A stretch of DNA of 11,396 bases from Candidatus Woesebacteria bacterium GW2011_GWA1_41_7 (GTDB taxonomy: Bacteria; Patescibacteriota; Microgenomatia; UBA8517). The position numbers were made by a program, and so were the translations under genes. The notes under the pieces were generated by a model. That model was not told the DNA's origin, did not search any database, and saw only the letters and a list, made by a program, of their open reading frames with translations. The stretch covers positions 1 to 11,396 of the forward strand of contig LCBU01000006.1 of assembly GCA_000997405.1 (NCBI GenBank), read 5' to 3'. Of this stretch, positions 1 to 6,973 are shown one piece after another (position 1 is the stretch's first letter; every line of letters begins with the position of its first letter).

Positions 1-426
1 TTAATTGTTTCATATACAGCGTCGGTTGTTTCTGAGCCAATGAGAGTATATATTGTTACAGCAACTCAACACACCACTGATTTTTATGTGGACGGATTAC
101 AAATAGAACTTAATGGTTCTGCTACTACTTATTGCGATGGAGCGCAAGGTTTGCTTTATTCTTGGGATGGGGCTTCTCATGCTTCCTCTAGTAGAAGGAG
201 ACCTCCTTTGCGGGTTTTTAGAGGATATACTTTTTATACTGATAGAGATATTTATATCGCTTATGGAAGTGATAGGACATTGACTTCTAGTTCTACCATT
301 GGAAGATTAGTTAGGGCTGGAACTGATTGGTGGAAGTCAGGTTGTAATATTAGAAAAAATATTTCTTTTGTAAACAGATATACAGGTGAAGCCCCCACTG
401 TCTTTGGTGAAATCTGGGGAATCTAG
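1..426 (+). CDS. Phage tail-type structural protein, C-terminal part (5' end outside window)
   Basis: The reading frame is open from base 1 to the TAG at 424-426, so the ATG at base 40 is internal and the true start lies to the left of the window. The 141 visible codons contain a motif pattern that I associate with phage tail or minor structural proteins carrying a concanavalin/carbohydrate-binding-like module: FYVDGLQIE, then a short Gly/Asp/Tyr stretch with YCDG, then a W-DG-SHASSS-R run. The C-terminal ~60 residues are rich in beta-forming and aromatic residues and match no family that I recognise. The stop codon overlaps the ribosome binding site of the next gene, which suggests one transcript with it. 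Base composition is AT-rich, unlike the minus-strand genes. Tail or receptor-binding function is inferred from motif style only; it could also be a cell-surface adhesin. Confidence 0.6.
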   Translation, partial: LIVSYTASVVSEPMRVYIVTATQHTTDFYVDGLQIELNGSATTYCDGAQGLLYSWDGASHASSSRRRPPLRVFRGYTFYTDRDIYIAYGSDRTLTSSSTIGRLVRAGTDWWKSGCNIRKNISFVNRYTGEAPTVFGEIWGI

Positions 427-429
427 GAG
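425..429 (+). promoter_or_regulatory. Shine-Dalgarno site AGGAG for the 439-2235 ORF
   Basis: AGGAG ends 9 nt before the ATG at 439 and overlaps the upstream TAG stop. It is the only strong Shine-Dalgarno sequence that I see ahead of any gene in the window. It supports 439 as the start codon and sets the phage-like genes apart from the native ones. Confidence 0.75.
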
Positions 430-438
430 TAAATAACT

Positions 439-2235
439 ATGAGTAATCAAGGACAAATTTCGTGGAAAACTTTATTTAACCCTCAATTTAACCCGGGAGG
501 TTTAAACGCAGTTAATCTTTCTACAACTTCTAGATTATTTGATAATTTTGAGTCCTACGCAGATAGCACAGCCCTCCAAGTTATTTGGACAACAACTGCT
601 GTAACTAGAACTCTTGAAACAACGGCCCCATTAAGGGGGGCTAAAAGTCTAAAAGGTGTTGTTACAAATGCAACAAATCAGATCAAAGCTGCAATAGATA
701 ACTCTATCTTTCAATATCCTTTTCCAAAAAAGTTAAGATATATTTCTTTTAAAGCTACAGTAGACTCTGGAACTGCTAACTTTACTTTCAAAATCTGGGG
801 AAGTGCTGCAGAAGCTACTAATTATAAAGAGTGGACTGTTTCTCCTAAAGATAAATACACAGATACAATTATTGATTTAGATTCAGACAATACGGAATCT
901 TTTCCAGCACCTTCTGCAACTGGAGCTTCTTATGAACCTACAACTATAAATAGGATTTCATTTGAAGATTTAACCAATAGTAGAACATATTATTTTGATG
1001 ATATAATTTTTTACTATGAGTATCCTCTTGTGGATCTTGTAGGCTTTGGCACTGAACCTCCTATAAATATAGGAACTGCCGGAAGTTTACATGGTAGACT
1101 TAACTCAATTCATGCAGATTTAAAAGGTCTTGAGGGACAGACAACTCAATATGCAAAGCAGGGTATTGCTGTTGCTGAAATGGGACAAACTCTTCAGTGG
1201 GCATTAGAGCTAAATTCTGATTTTGCACCTCCAACAACTACTGAAATTGTTCCCGGAACTTATGATATAGAAATCAAGAAAGACGGCTTCTTTACCTGGT
1301 ACAAACGCATGACCATAGAAAAAGAAATAGTAACCCAAGCTAACGTATCGCTTTTTAAAACCGCGCCTTCCCTATCCCCTGCAACGTTATCCGGAGCAAC
1401 CAACGTAGTAATGTCTGAAGACGGAAGTAAAATCGTTTACAGTGTCCTTCCTTCGAGGGACTTATCAGACGATAAGACCGGTCTTTGGATACTTGACACT
1501 TTCAGTCTACCTCTAGGGTTCAATTCAGGATCGAAAAGAATTGCTGACGGGGACATGACAGATGCTACATACATTTTTTCTCCGGATTCAAGACAACTAC
1601 TATTAACAGTATCGGAAGGCATATTTGTGATAGATACAGGATCATTTATATCCCAAAATCAAAGAGTAAATATATCATCCACCGCAGATGATATTCTTGC
1701 CGAATGGAAGTTGACAAAAGAGGAAACCAATCAAAGCCTAATTAGAAACTTACCTCCTACACTTAGTGACGTATTGGCCAGAAAATCATCTGCATTTATT
1801 TTTTCACCCGACAGTAACATGATTGCCTATACGGCCAGCGATTCCGCCACACTCCCCGATGATTTAGTAAAACCACTCCCCGGAGCCTCAACTCAAACTC
1901 AGCATAGGAACATCGAGCCGGGACACACTTATGTTTATGATATAAAAGAAGACCGTAACTTTTTGATAAGTGATCAGATAGTTACTATTGATAACAACGA
2001 TAGCCTTGAAGTTCCGGCGCTAAGATGGATGTCTTCAAGCAGACACCTGCTTTGGGCCGGTTCAAGCCAGACTGTCATTATGGATTATGACGGGACAAAC
2101 AGGCAAGCCATTTACTCGGGATCATATGTGGCACCGTCTGTTTTTCCATTCTCAAACACAACCAAACTCCTCATTTTGACCAATTTAGGCTCCACCGACT
2201 CTATTCCGAATCTTTACACTCTAACCGTAAAATAG
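439..2235 (+). CDS. Hybrid ORF: phage-like N-terminus joined to a truncated PEGA/beta-propeller protein
   Basis: This 598-residue ORF looks like two unrelated pieces. Residues 1 to ~265 are Thr/Ser/Asn-rich and AT-rich. They begin with a jelly-roll or carbohydrate-binding-like stretch (FDNFESYADS around residue 34, then YYFDDIIFYY around residue 187), as expected for a phage structural protein. From about residue 269 (EIVPGTYDIEIKKDGFFTW) the protein is the second half of a PEGA domain. After that come propeller blades with repeated SEDGSKI, FSPDSRQ and FSPDSNM motifs (around residues 324, 380 and 454), typical of TolB/WD40-like proteins. The first half of the PEGA domain and the usual N-terminal membrane anchor are missing. 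Base composition changes at the same place, with more C and G in third positions afterwards. I infer that the 3' part is a disrupted host gene fused in frame to a phage gene. Whether the hybrid protein is made or works is unknown. Confidence 0.7.
   Translation: MSNQGQISWKTLFNPQFNPGGLNAVNLSTTSRLFDNFESYADSTALQVIWTTTAVTRTLETTAPLRGAKSLKGVVTNATNQIKAAIDNSIFQYPFPKKLRYISFKATVDSGTANFTFKIWGSAAEATNYKEWTVSPKDKYTDTIIDLDSDNTESFPAPSATGASYEPTTINRISFEDLTNSRTYYFDDIIFYYEYPLVDLVGFGTEPPINIGTAGSLHGRLNSIHADLKGLEGQTTQYAKQGIAVAEMGQTLQWALELNSDFAPPTTTEIVPGTYDIEIKKDGFFTWYKRMTIEKEIVTQANVSLFKTAPSLSPATLSGATNVVMSEDGSKIVYSVLPSRDLSDDKTGLWILDTFSLPLGFNSGSKRIADGDMTDATYIFSPDSRQLLLTVSEGIFVIDTGSFISQNQRVNISSTADDILAEWKLTKEETNQSLIRNLPPTLSDVLARKSSAFIFSPDSNMIAYTASDSATLPDDLVKPLPGASTQTQHRNIEPGHTYVYDIKEDRNFLISDQIVTIDNNDSLEVPALRWMSSSRHLLWAGSSQTVIMDYDGTNRQAIYSGSYVAPSVFPFSNTTKLLILTNLGSTDSIPNLYTLTVK
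1222..1260 (+). other. Candidate prophage/host junction (attR-like) inside a PEGA-domain gene
   Basis: Here the AT-rich phage-like sequence gives way to host-like sequence, and the protein changes from phage-type to the middle of a PEGA domain (codons for PPTTTEIVPGTY). No att core can be named, because the other end of the putative prophage lies outside the window. The exact breakpoint is uncertain by a few tens of bases. Confidence 0.45.
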
Positions 2236-2246
2236 TCTCAGCTTCG

Positions 2247-2255
2247 TGATATAAT
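2247..2255 (+). promoter_or_regulatory. Extended -10 promoter for the tRNA pair
   Basis: TGATATAAT is a perfect TG-n-TATAAT extended -10 element ending 13 nt before the first base of tRNA-Arg. This would place the transcription start around 2262. There is no good -35 hexamer at 17-18 nt (GTAAAA or similar), as is common for extended -10 promoters. The element lies in the 33-nt gap after the hybrid ORF, so the tRNAs probably have their own promoter. Confidence 0.65.
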
Positions 2256-2268
2256 TTCAAAGATAACC

Positions 2269-2340
2269 GCCCCTGTAGCTCAACGGATAGAGCAGACCCG
2301 TCCTAAGGGTAAGATGGAGGTTCAATTCCCTCCAGGGGCA
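2269..2340 (+). tRNA. tRNA-Arg (anticodon CCT)
   Basis: The 72 nt fold as a cloverleaf. The acceptor stem GCCCCTG pairs with CAGGGGC. The D arm is GCTC/GAGC with an 8-nt loop. The anticodon loop GTCCTAA (2300-2306) has CCT at 2302-2304, T33 in front and A37 behind. The T loop is TTCAATT and the discriminator is A2340. CCA is not encoded, so a CCA-adding enzyme is needed. Two stem positions are non-canonical: a G-A at the top of the anticodon stem and an A-C in the T stem. The variable loop has only 4 nt. It would decode AGG. The acceptor stem is perfect, so I take it as functional. Confidence 0.9.
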
Positions 2341-2351
2341 CTTATTGACAC

Positions 2352-2423
2352 CGGGGTGTGGTGAATCGGTATCACGCTACGTTCGGGACGTAGAAACACT
2401 GGGTTCAATTCCCAGCACCCCGA
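2352..2423 (+). tRNA. tRNA-Pro (anticodon CGG)
   Basis: The 72 nt fold well. The acceptor stem CGGGGTG pairs with CACCCCG, the D stem is GTGA/TCAC, and the anticodon stem CTACG/CGTAG encloses the loop TTCGGGA with CGG at 2384-2386. The T stem is CTGGG/CCCAG with loop TTCAATT, and the discriminator is A2423. The CGGGG acceptor start is typical of bacterial tRNA-Pro. CCA is not encoded. It decodes CCG and probably shares the upstream promoter with tRNA-Arg. It ends only 14 nt before the stop codon of the convergent ndk, with no T-rich terminator between them. Confidence 0.95.
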
Positions 2424-2437
2424 CTCAAGGTGAGGGT

Positions 2438-2905
2438 TTACTTCCCTACTTCTTCTTTGGAGTAAATCAGAAGGTCTGTCGCACTGTCGTAATCAAAGAT
2501 TTCATCGCCGTTAAAGATTAAACCCAGTTCTTTTTCAGCGGATTCGCTCGAATCAGAAGCGTGGATAATGTTTTGTGAACCACTCATACCAAAGTCTCCC
2601 CTAATTGAACCTGCCTCAGCCTCACGAGCCTTAGTAATGCCTACAATTTTCCTTACCGCTGCAATGGCCTCAACGCCTTCCCAAACCATTGCCACAACAG
2701 GCGTCCATTCCATAAAGCTTTTGAGTGTTGCGAAAAATGGCTTATCTTTATGGTGTGAGTACCAATTTTCAAGGATATCGTCCGTCAATCTTATCATTTT
2801 GACTCCAACCAGTTTGAGGCCTTTTCTCTCGAAGCGGTGCATAATCTCCCCCACCAAACCCCTTTGGAGACCGTCCGGTTTTATTAAAACTATTGTCCTT
2901 TCCAT
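2438..2905 (-). CDS. ndk: Nucleoside diphosphate kinase
   Basis: This cytoplasmic enzyme moves the gamma phosphate between nucleoside di- and triphosphates through a phospho-histidine and keeps NTP and dNTP pools balanced. The 155-residue protein starts ERTIVLIKPDG and carries the family residues: Lys9 in KPDG, Tyr49, Arg85, Thr91, Arg102, Asn112, and the active-site His115 in NIIHASDS (usually NIVHGSDS). Its length is slightly above the usual 140-150. I chose the ATG at 2905 because the family starts at this point. A TTG at 2920 would add five residues but lies inside a palindrome. No Shine-Dalgarno sequence precedes either start. It is the last gene of the minus-strand cluster, 51 nt after the M16 peptidase, and faces the tRNA genes tail to tail. 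Confidence 0.95.
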   Translation of the reverse strand: MERTIVLIKPDGLQRGLVGEIMHRFERKGLKLVGVKMIRLTDDILENWYSHHKDKPFFATLKSFMEWTPVVAMVWEGVEAIAAVRKIVGITKAREAEAGSIRGDFGMSGSQNIIHASDSSESAEKELGLIFNGDEIFDYDSATDLLIYSKEEVGK

Positions 2906-2908
2906 AAT

Positions 2909-2952
2909 ATTTGCTTGCAAATGTTATATAAATTCTGTCAGGAATTTATATA
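2909..2952 (-). promoter_or_regulatory. Two palindromes in the ndk leader
   Basis: The gap between the M16 peptidase stop and the ndk ATG holds two perfect inverted repeats. One has 11-bp arms at 2925-2935 (TATATAAATTC) and 2942-2952 (GAATTTATATA) around a 6-nt TGTCAG spacer. The other has 6-bp arms at 2909-2914 (ATTTGC) and 2917-2922 (GCAAAT). Neither is followed by a T run on the minus strand, so a classical intrinsic terminator is unlikely. They could be operator sites, or an RNA hairpin that protects or processes the transcript. The role is inferred; the symmetry is plain in the sequence. Confidence 0.45.
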
Positions 2953-2956
2953 TTAC

Positions 2957-4240
2957 TTACCTTATCAATTGTACAAATTTCTCTCTATCTTTAAAAGGTC
3001 CAATTATGGCTAAATTGATGCGTTCCGGCACAAAAAGTTTCTTTGCCTCCAAATAAATATCGTCAATCGTAACTTTATCTATCATCTTAAATATTTGCTC
3101 CGGCGTCATAACTTCGGATTCGAGAAGCTCCTGGCCACCAAAAAAGTCGCTTACGTCCCTGGTATCCTCAAGCGCCAAAGCTAGATGTCCTTTTACAAGC
3201 CCTTTAGACTTTTCCAGTTCGGAAACTGATACCTTGTATTTTGCATTTGACACCAAGCCATAGCATTGATCCATCATGACTTTAATTGCCTCGTCGGTCT
3301 TTTTTACATTTACACCGGCATATGTCCCGATATAGCCAATTTCCTGATAGCGCTCCATGCTGGTTCTAACTGAATATGCAAGGCCACGTCGTTCCCTGAC
3401 CTCTATAAACATCCTCGAACTCATTCCTCCCCCCAAGATGGCCGAAAGAAGGCTTTGAGCAAACCTACCCTCGTAGTTTCTACCTTCAGCTGTAAAACCC
3501 ATGATCAAATGAGCCTGTTCACTTTCTTTGCTCTGCAACTTAAATTCGGGGCTTTTTTGCTTTGATTTAAAATTTATAGATGCTAATTTGGTATCCGCCT
3601 TCCGAGGTGTCAAGTTTACAAAATACTTTTCTGCTAATTTAATCGCCGTATCTTCAGTTATCCCCCCTGCGATAGTAATAAGCATGTTTTCCGGATAGTA
3701 AAAAGCTTTCCTATAACTTATAAAATCATCCCTGGTAATTCCTTTTACTGTTTTTTCATTTCCGGCAGTATCGCGCCCCAACGGATTCCCATTGAAAACA
3801 AGCCCTTCAAAAACATCCCCGATATGCATCATGGGGGTATCCTCGTACATCCTGATTTCTTGGATTATTGTTCCCTTTTCCCTTTCAATCTCTTCCTTTT
3901 TAAGTAAAGGGTTTAAAACCATGTCTGAAAGGATGTCTACTGCTTTCTCCAAATTTTGTTTCCCTGCTTTAATGTAAAAATTGGTCCATTCCTTGCTTGT
4001 GCCTGCATTGAATTCCCCACCCATCGCATCAACTGCCTCGGAAATGTCTCTTGCAGTCGGACGTTTATTACTACCTTTAAAGACCATGTGTTCGAGGAAG
4101 TGGCTTATTCCACCAACTTTTTCATCTTCATTTCTGCTGCCTGTTTTAACCCAGACCGTGACAGTTACGGACTCAAGAGAGGGCATTGGGATTGTCATGA
4201 TCCGAAGTCCAGATTCCAATTTGTGAAGTTTGTAGTCCAT
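2957..4240 (-). CDS. M16 family zinc metallopeptidase (insulinase/MPP-beta-like)
   Basis: The 427-residue, two-lobed peptidase resembles the processing-peptidase-like M16 proteins of bacteria (YmxG/PqqL type). The inverted zinc motif HFLEH is at residues 47-51, and the third zinc ligand is probably Glu128 in QEIRMYED, 77 residues later, which is the usual spacing. A Gly-rich loop (AILGGGMSSRMF) and RERRGLAYSV in the second half match the C-terminal M16 domain. All catalytic residues are present, so activity is expected. No signal peptide is visible, which suggests a cytoplasmic enzyme acting on unfolded peptides, but the substrate is unknown. The start at 4240 gives the canonical N-terminus (LESGLRIMTIPMPS). 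There is no clear ribosome binding site. It sits 61 nt after argS and 51 nt before ndk. Confidence 0.93.
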   Translation of the reverse strand: MDYKLHKLESGLRIMTIPMPSLESVTVTVWVKTGSRNEDEKVGGISHFLEHMVFKGSNKRPTARDISEAVDAMGGEFNAGTSKEWTNFYIKAGKQNLEKAVDILSDMVLNPLLKKEEIEREKGTIIQEIRMYEDTPMMHIGDVFEGLVFNGNPLGRDTAGNEKTVKGITRDDFISYRKAFYYPENMLITIAGGITEDTAIKLAEKYFVNLTPRKADTKLASINFKSKQKSPEFKLQSKESEQAHLIMGFTAEGRNYEGRFAQSLLSAILGGGMSSRMFIEVRERRGLAYSVRTSMERYQEIGYIGTYAGVNVKKTDEAIKVMMDQCYGLVSNAKYKVSVSELEKSKGLVKGHLALALEDTRDVSDFFGGQELLESEVMTPEQIFKMIDKVTIDDIYLEAKKLFVPERINLAIIGPFKDREKFVQLIR

Positions 4241-4301
4241 CTCGTGTCTAAAGATTGTAGTTCAGTTTCGGAAAGTCTTCAATACCCACATCTAAACGGG
4301 A

Positions 4302-5981
4302 TTACATGCGTTCAGGTGTTTCAATACCCAGAATTTTAAGTCCATTTTTGAGTACTTGCATTACTCCGAAAGCAAGAGCCAGTCTGAACTCTTCATTTTC
4401 CGAATCTATTATTTTATGTTTACCATAAAATCCGTTAAATTTTTGCGCCAGACTGTAAAGATAATTACAAAGAAGGTTGGGTGCGTATCTGTCGGCAGAA
4501 TCCTTAATTATTTCGGGGAATTTAATCAAACTTCTGAGTATGGACAATTCCTCCTCGTTTGGGTTGTTGATAGCTTCAAATTTTTGATCTTTGCCTTTTG
4601 CCTTTGCAATAACCGAATTGGCTCTTGCGGCCGTATATTGCAGGTATGGTCCACTATTCCCCTCAAGATTCATCATTTTGTCCCAATCAAAAACAACATT
4701 ACTTCCCGTCGCGTGCATTAAATCAAAGTATTTTACCGCGCCGATCCCCACACTCTTCCTCAATTTATCAATTTCATCTTTATTTTTAGCTTCACCGGAT
4801 TTCAGAGCCAGCTTCTCAGCTCTTGCTTCGGCTTCATTTAAAACGTCCTCCAGTTTTACGGTATTTCCCTTTCTGGTTGAAAATTTTTGTCCTTCAGGAG
4901 CCAAATATAACCCATGAGCAGTGTGCACCAATAAAACCTCAGGTTTAACCAATTTTAATAGTCTTGCCGCAGCAAAAACTTGCCTGAAATGTAAGTTCTG
5001 CTCTACCCCAACTTCATAAATGATAATGTCAGGGTCCCATTTTCTGGTACGAAACTTGATGGTTGCCAAATCGCGGGTCGCGTAAGTGGTTGCTCCGTCT
5101 TTTTTTAGAAACATCAATGGGGTTTTAATGCCGTATTGGGATAAATCAATTACCATTGCCCCCTCTTCCCCTGTAATTAAGTGCCTTCTGATGCCGGAAT
5201 CTCCCACCATCGATCTCATCTCACTCTCGTAGTAGGACTCCCCGAAAGCAAAATCGGTTTTGACTCCCAAAAGATCGTAGACTTTGGCAAACTCTTTGAG
5301 GGATATATCTACACATTTTTGCCAAATAGCTTTGGTTTCAGGGTCCCCTGCTTCCAGTTTTTTAAAACATTCTCTTGCCTTTTCTTCAAGTTCAGGATTG
5401 TCTTCTGCTTTTTTATGGAACTCAACATAGAGTTTTTCTAAATTTTCTATGGAAAGCTCCTCTGGCTTTTCCGTCTCGATCATACAAATCAATTTTCCAA
5501 ACTGTGTTCCCCAATCCCCTAAATGGTTATCGCCAACCACTTCATAACCCAAACTTTTATAAAGGTTGTAAAGTGCCTGCCCAATAATAGTTGAACGCAG
5601 GTGTCCGATACCAAAAGGTTTGGCAATATTAGGAGATGAATAATCAATTATGACAGTTTTTCCCTTACCTTCATCTGATTTTCCAAAATCTGATTTTGCC
5701 ATATCAATCTGTTTCAAACCATCAATTAGTACATCCTTTTTTAACCAAAAATTGATAAAACCTGACCCGGCAATTTCCACTCTTTCGATAATGCCCGACA
5801 ACTTCCCGTCTTTTTTTAATTTCTCAATAATTCTTTCGGCATCTTTCTTTGGGTTTTTTCCTTGAAGTGCAACATTTGAACTATAGTCTCCGAAGGCTTC
5901 GTTTTCCGGACATTCTAAATTTACTTTTTCCAGACCGGATGCTCTCTTTATTGCGTCTGTTATTTTTTCTCTTATCATCAT
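4302..5981 (-). CDS. argS: Arginyl-tRNA synthetase
   Basis: This class I synthetase charges tRNA-Arg with arginine in the cytoplasm. The 559 residues include the N-terminal Add1-like domain (~1-85), the signature SSPNIAKPFGIGHLRS (residues 115-130) and the Rossmann core. The KMSKS equivalent is KFSTRKG at 366-372, as is normal for ArgS. The C-terminal DALR anticodon-binding domain ends in the typical LGIETPERM. The HIGH motif reads GIGH, so its first His is Gly; ArgS enzymes are known to vary here, so activity is still expected. Two ATG codons open the gene (5981 and 5978) without a Shine-Dalgarno sequence. The 79-nt gap upstream is AT-rich and could hold a promoter, but I see no convincing -35/-10 pair. 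A tRNA-Arg gene lies about 2 kb away in the same window. Confidence 0.96.
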   Translation of the reverse strand: MMIREKITDAIKRASGLEKVNLECPENEAFGDYSSNVALQGKNPKKDAERIIEKLKKDGKLSGIIERVEIAGSGFINFWLKKDVLIDGLKQIDMAKSDFGKSDEGKGKTVIIDYSSPNIAKPFGIGHLRSTIIGQALYNLYKSLGYEVVGDNHLGDWGTQFGKLICMIETEKPEELSIENLEKLYVEFHKKAEDNPELEEKARECFKKLEAGDPETKAIWQKCVDISLKEFAKVYDLLGVKTDFAFGESYYESEMRSMVGDSGIRRHLITGEEGAMVIDLSQYGIKTPLMFLKKDGATTYATRDLATIKFRTRKWDPDIIIYEVGVEQNLHFRQVFAAARLLKLVKPEVLLVHTAHGLYLAPEGQKFSTRKGNTVKLEDVLNEAEARAEKLALKSGEAKNKDEIDKLRKSVGIGAVKYFDLMHATGSNVVFDWDKMMNLEGNSGPYLQYTAARANSVIAKAKGKDQKFEAINNPNEEELSILRSLIKFPEIIKDSADRYAPNLLCNYLYSLAQKFNGFYGKHKIIDSENEEFRLALAFGVMQVLKNGLKILGIETPERM

Positions 5982-6060
5982 GTCGGTATTTTATTTTAAC
6001 AGTATTTTTCCAAACTTGTTAAATTAAAAATATAATCTAAAAGTATAACCGGCCGTAAAT

Positions 6061-6939
6061 TCATCTAATCCAATATTTTTCCCCGTCGGTAATCAACTCG
6101 ACATCCCCCATTAGATCGGTCCTATAAATCCTGACATCGTACTTTGCTAACATATCCAAAATGTCAGATTTTGGAAAACCCCAGGGATTTTTGCCAACCG
6201 ATATTACCGCAACTTCAGGATCAAATGCTTTGAGGAAATTTTCGGTTAGGCCGTTGCTACTGCCATGATGCGGTATTTTGATATAGTCCAGACCATCGGC
6301 CCCGCTCAACTTTGATAATTCGTCGGAAACCTCAGGAGGCATGTCTCCTGTAAACATCGCGGAAAAGTTTTTGAAGCTAAGTTTATAAACAATCGAATAC
6401 AAGTTAGTCCCCGAACCGATTTCGTATTTGACAAGCTTACTCGCCTCTTCTTTTACTGATAGTTTATCTAGTAACTGTTGGCTTGGGCTGATGATATCTA
6501 AATATATCAAACCCAACCCCACCTTCATACCTGATATCGGGTTTATGACACGGAGACCCCTACCCCCTACCTCAGAAACTAGCGCTTTATATACTTGAGT
6601 GCCAGGATCAACGGGGTTTATTAAGATTTCATCAACTGTGTAATCCTGGAGAACGCTAACAAGACCTGTGGAGTGATCGGAGTCGGGATGTGTCGAAATA
6701 ACCAGCTCAATCTCGCGATCATAGAATGGCATGTACTTACCTAAGCAAGTCAAAACACTTTTTCCCGGTCCCCCGTCAGTTAAAATTTGTGTCGAGTTAT
6801 AAGTGATCAGAATCGAATCCCCTTGTCCCACATCACAGGTAATGACATGCAGGTTCCTGTCGGGAAACTGAAATATTACAAGTAAGATTCCGGCAATAAC
6901 AAGAAGAAGCACTGTAAACACTAATTTCCAATAACGCAT
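6061..6939 (-). CDS. ComEC C-terminal half: membrane-anchored metallo-beta-lactamase-fold protein
   Basis: From the ATG at 6939 the product is 292 residues: one membrane segment (~5-25) and then a ComEC/Rec2-type metallo-beta-lactamase domain. Visible motifs are DVGQGDS (36-42), the metal motif HPDSDH (84-89), FTGD (196-199) and PHHGS (223-227). In full-length ComEC this domain follows the last membrane helix and is thought to degrade or process the non-transported DNA strand at the membrane. Here it is a separate ORF, directly downstream of the channel half and in a different frame. The frame can be extended upstream to a TTG at 7002, overlapping the previous gene by 29 nt; translational coupling from there is possible. 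I prefer the ATG because the membrane segment starts just after it. The stop is TGA, which argues against TGA recoding. It could also be an independent secreted-side hydrolase. Confidence 0.85.
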   Translation of the reverse strand: MRYWKLVFTVLLLVIAGILLVIFQFPDRNLHVITCDVGQGDSILITYNSTQILTDGGPGKSVLTCLGKYMPFYDREIELVISTHPDSDHSTGLVSVLQDYTVDEILINPVDPGTQVYKALVSEVGGRGLRVINPISGMKVGLGLIYLDIISPSQQLLDKLSVKEEASKLVKYEIGSGTNLYSIVYKLSFKNFSAMFTGDMPPEVSDELSKLSGADGLDYIKIPHHGSSNGLTENFLKAFDPEVAVISVGKNPWGFPKSDILDMLAKYDVRIYRTDLMGDVELITDGEKYWIR

Positions 6940-6973
6940 ATATTTTAGTAAATTCCGTATTTTATATCTTGAC

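Noticed and set aside
1..2235. Diversity-generating retroelement target or template repeat
   Set aside because: I see no C-type lectin variable region, no near-identical repeat pair and no reverse transcriptase in the window.
2269..2423. tRNA gene as the prophage attachment site
   Set aside because: Both tRNAs are complete, lie about 1 kb from the compositional junction, and no partial tRNA copy is visible.
2906..2920. TTG start giving ndk five extra residues
   Set aside because: The family begins at the next ATG (ERTIVLIKPDG), and the TTG lies inside a palindrome with no ribosome binding site.
2925..2952. Intrinsic terminator after the M16 peptidase gene
   Set aside because: The hairpin is AT-rich and no T run follows it on the minus strand.
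2568..3056. Plus-strand ORF of 162 codons opposite ndk
   Set aside because: It is antisense to ndk and the M16 gene with no recognisable protein features: a shadow ORF. The same holds for the other ORFs antisense to argS, comEC and leuS.
6061..6063. TGA recoded as Gly, as in some CPR lineages
   Set aside because: TGA ends the metallo-beta-lactamase protein at a natural C-terminus and no in-frame TGA occurs inside the conserved genes.
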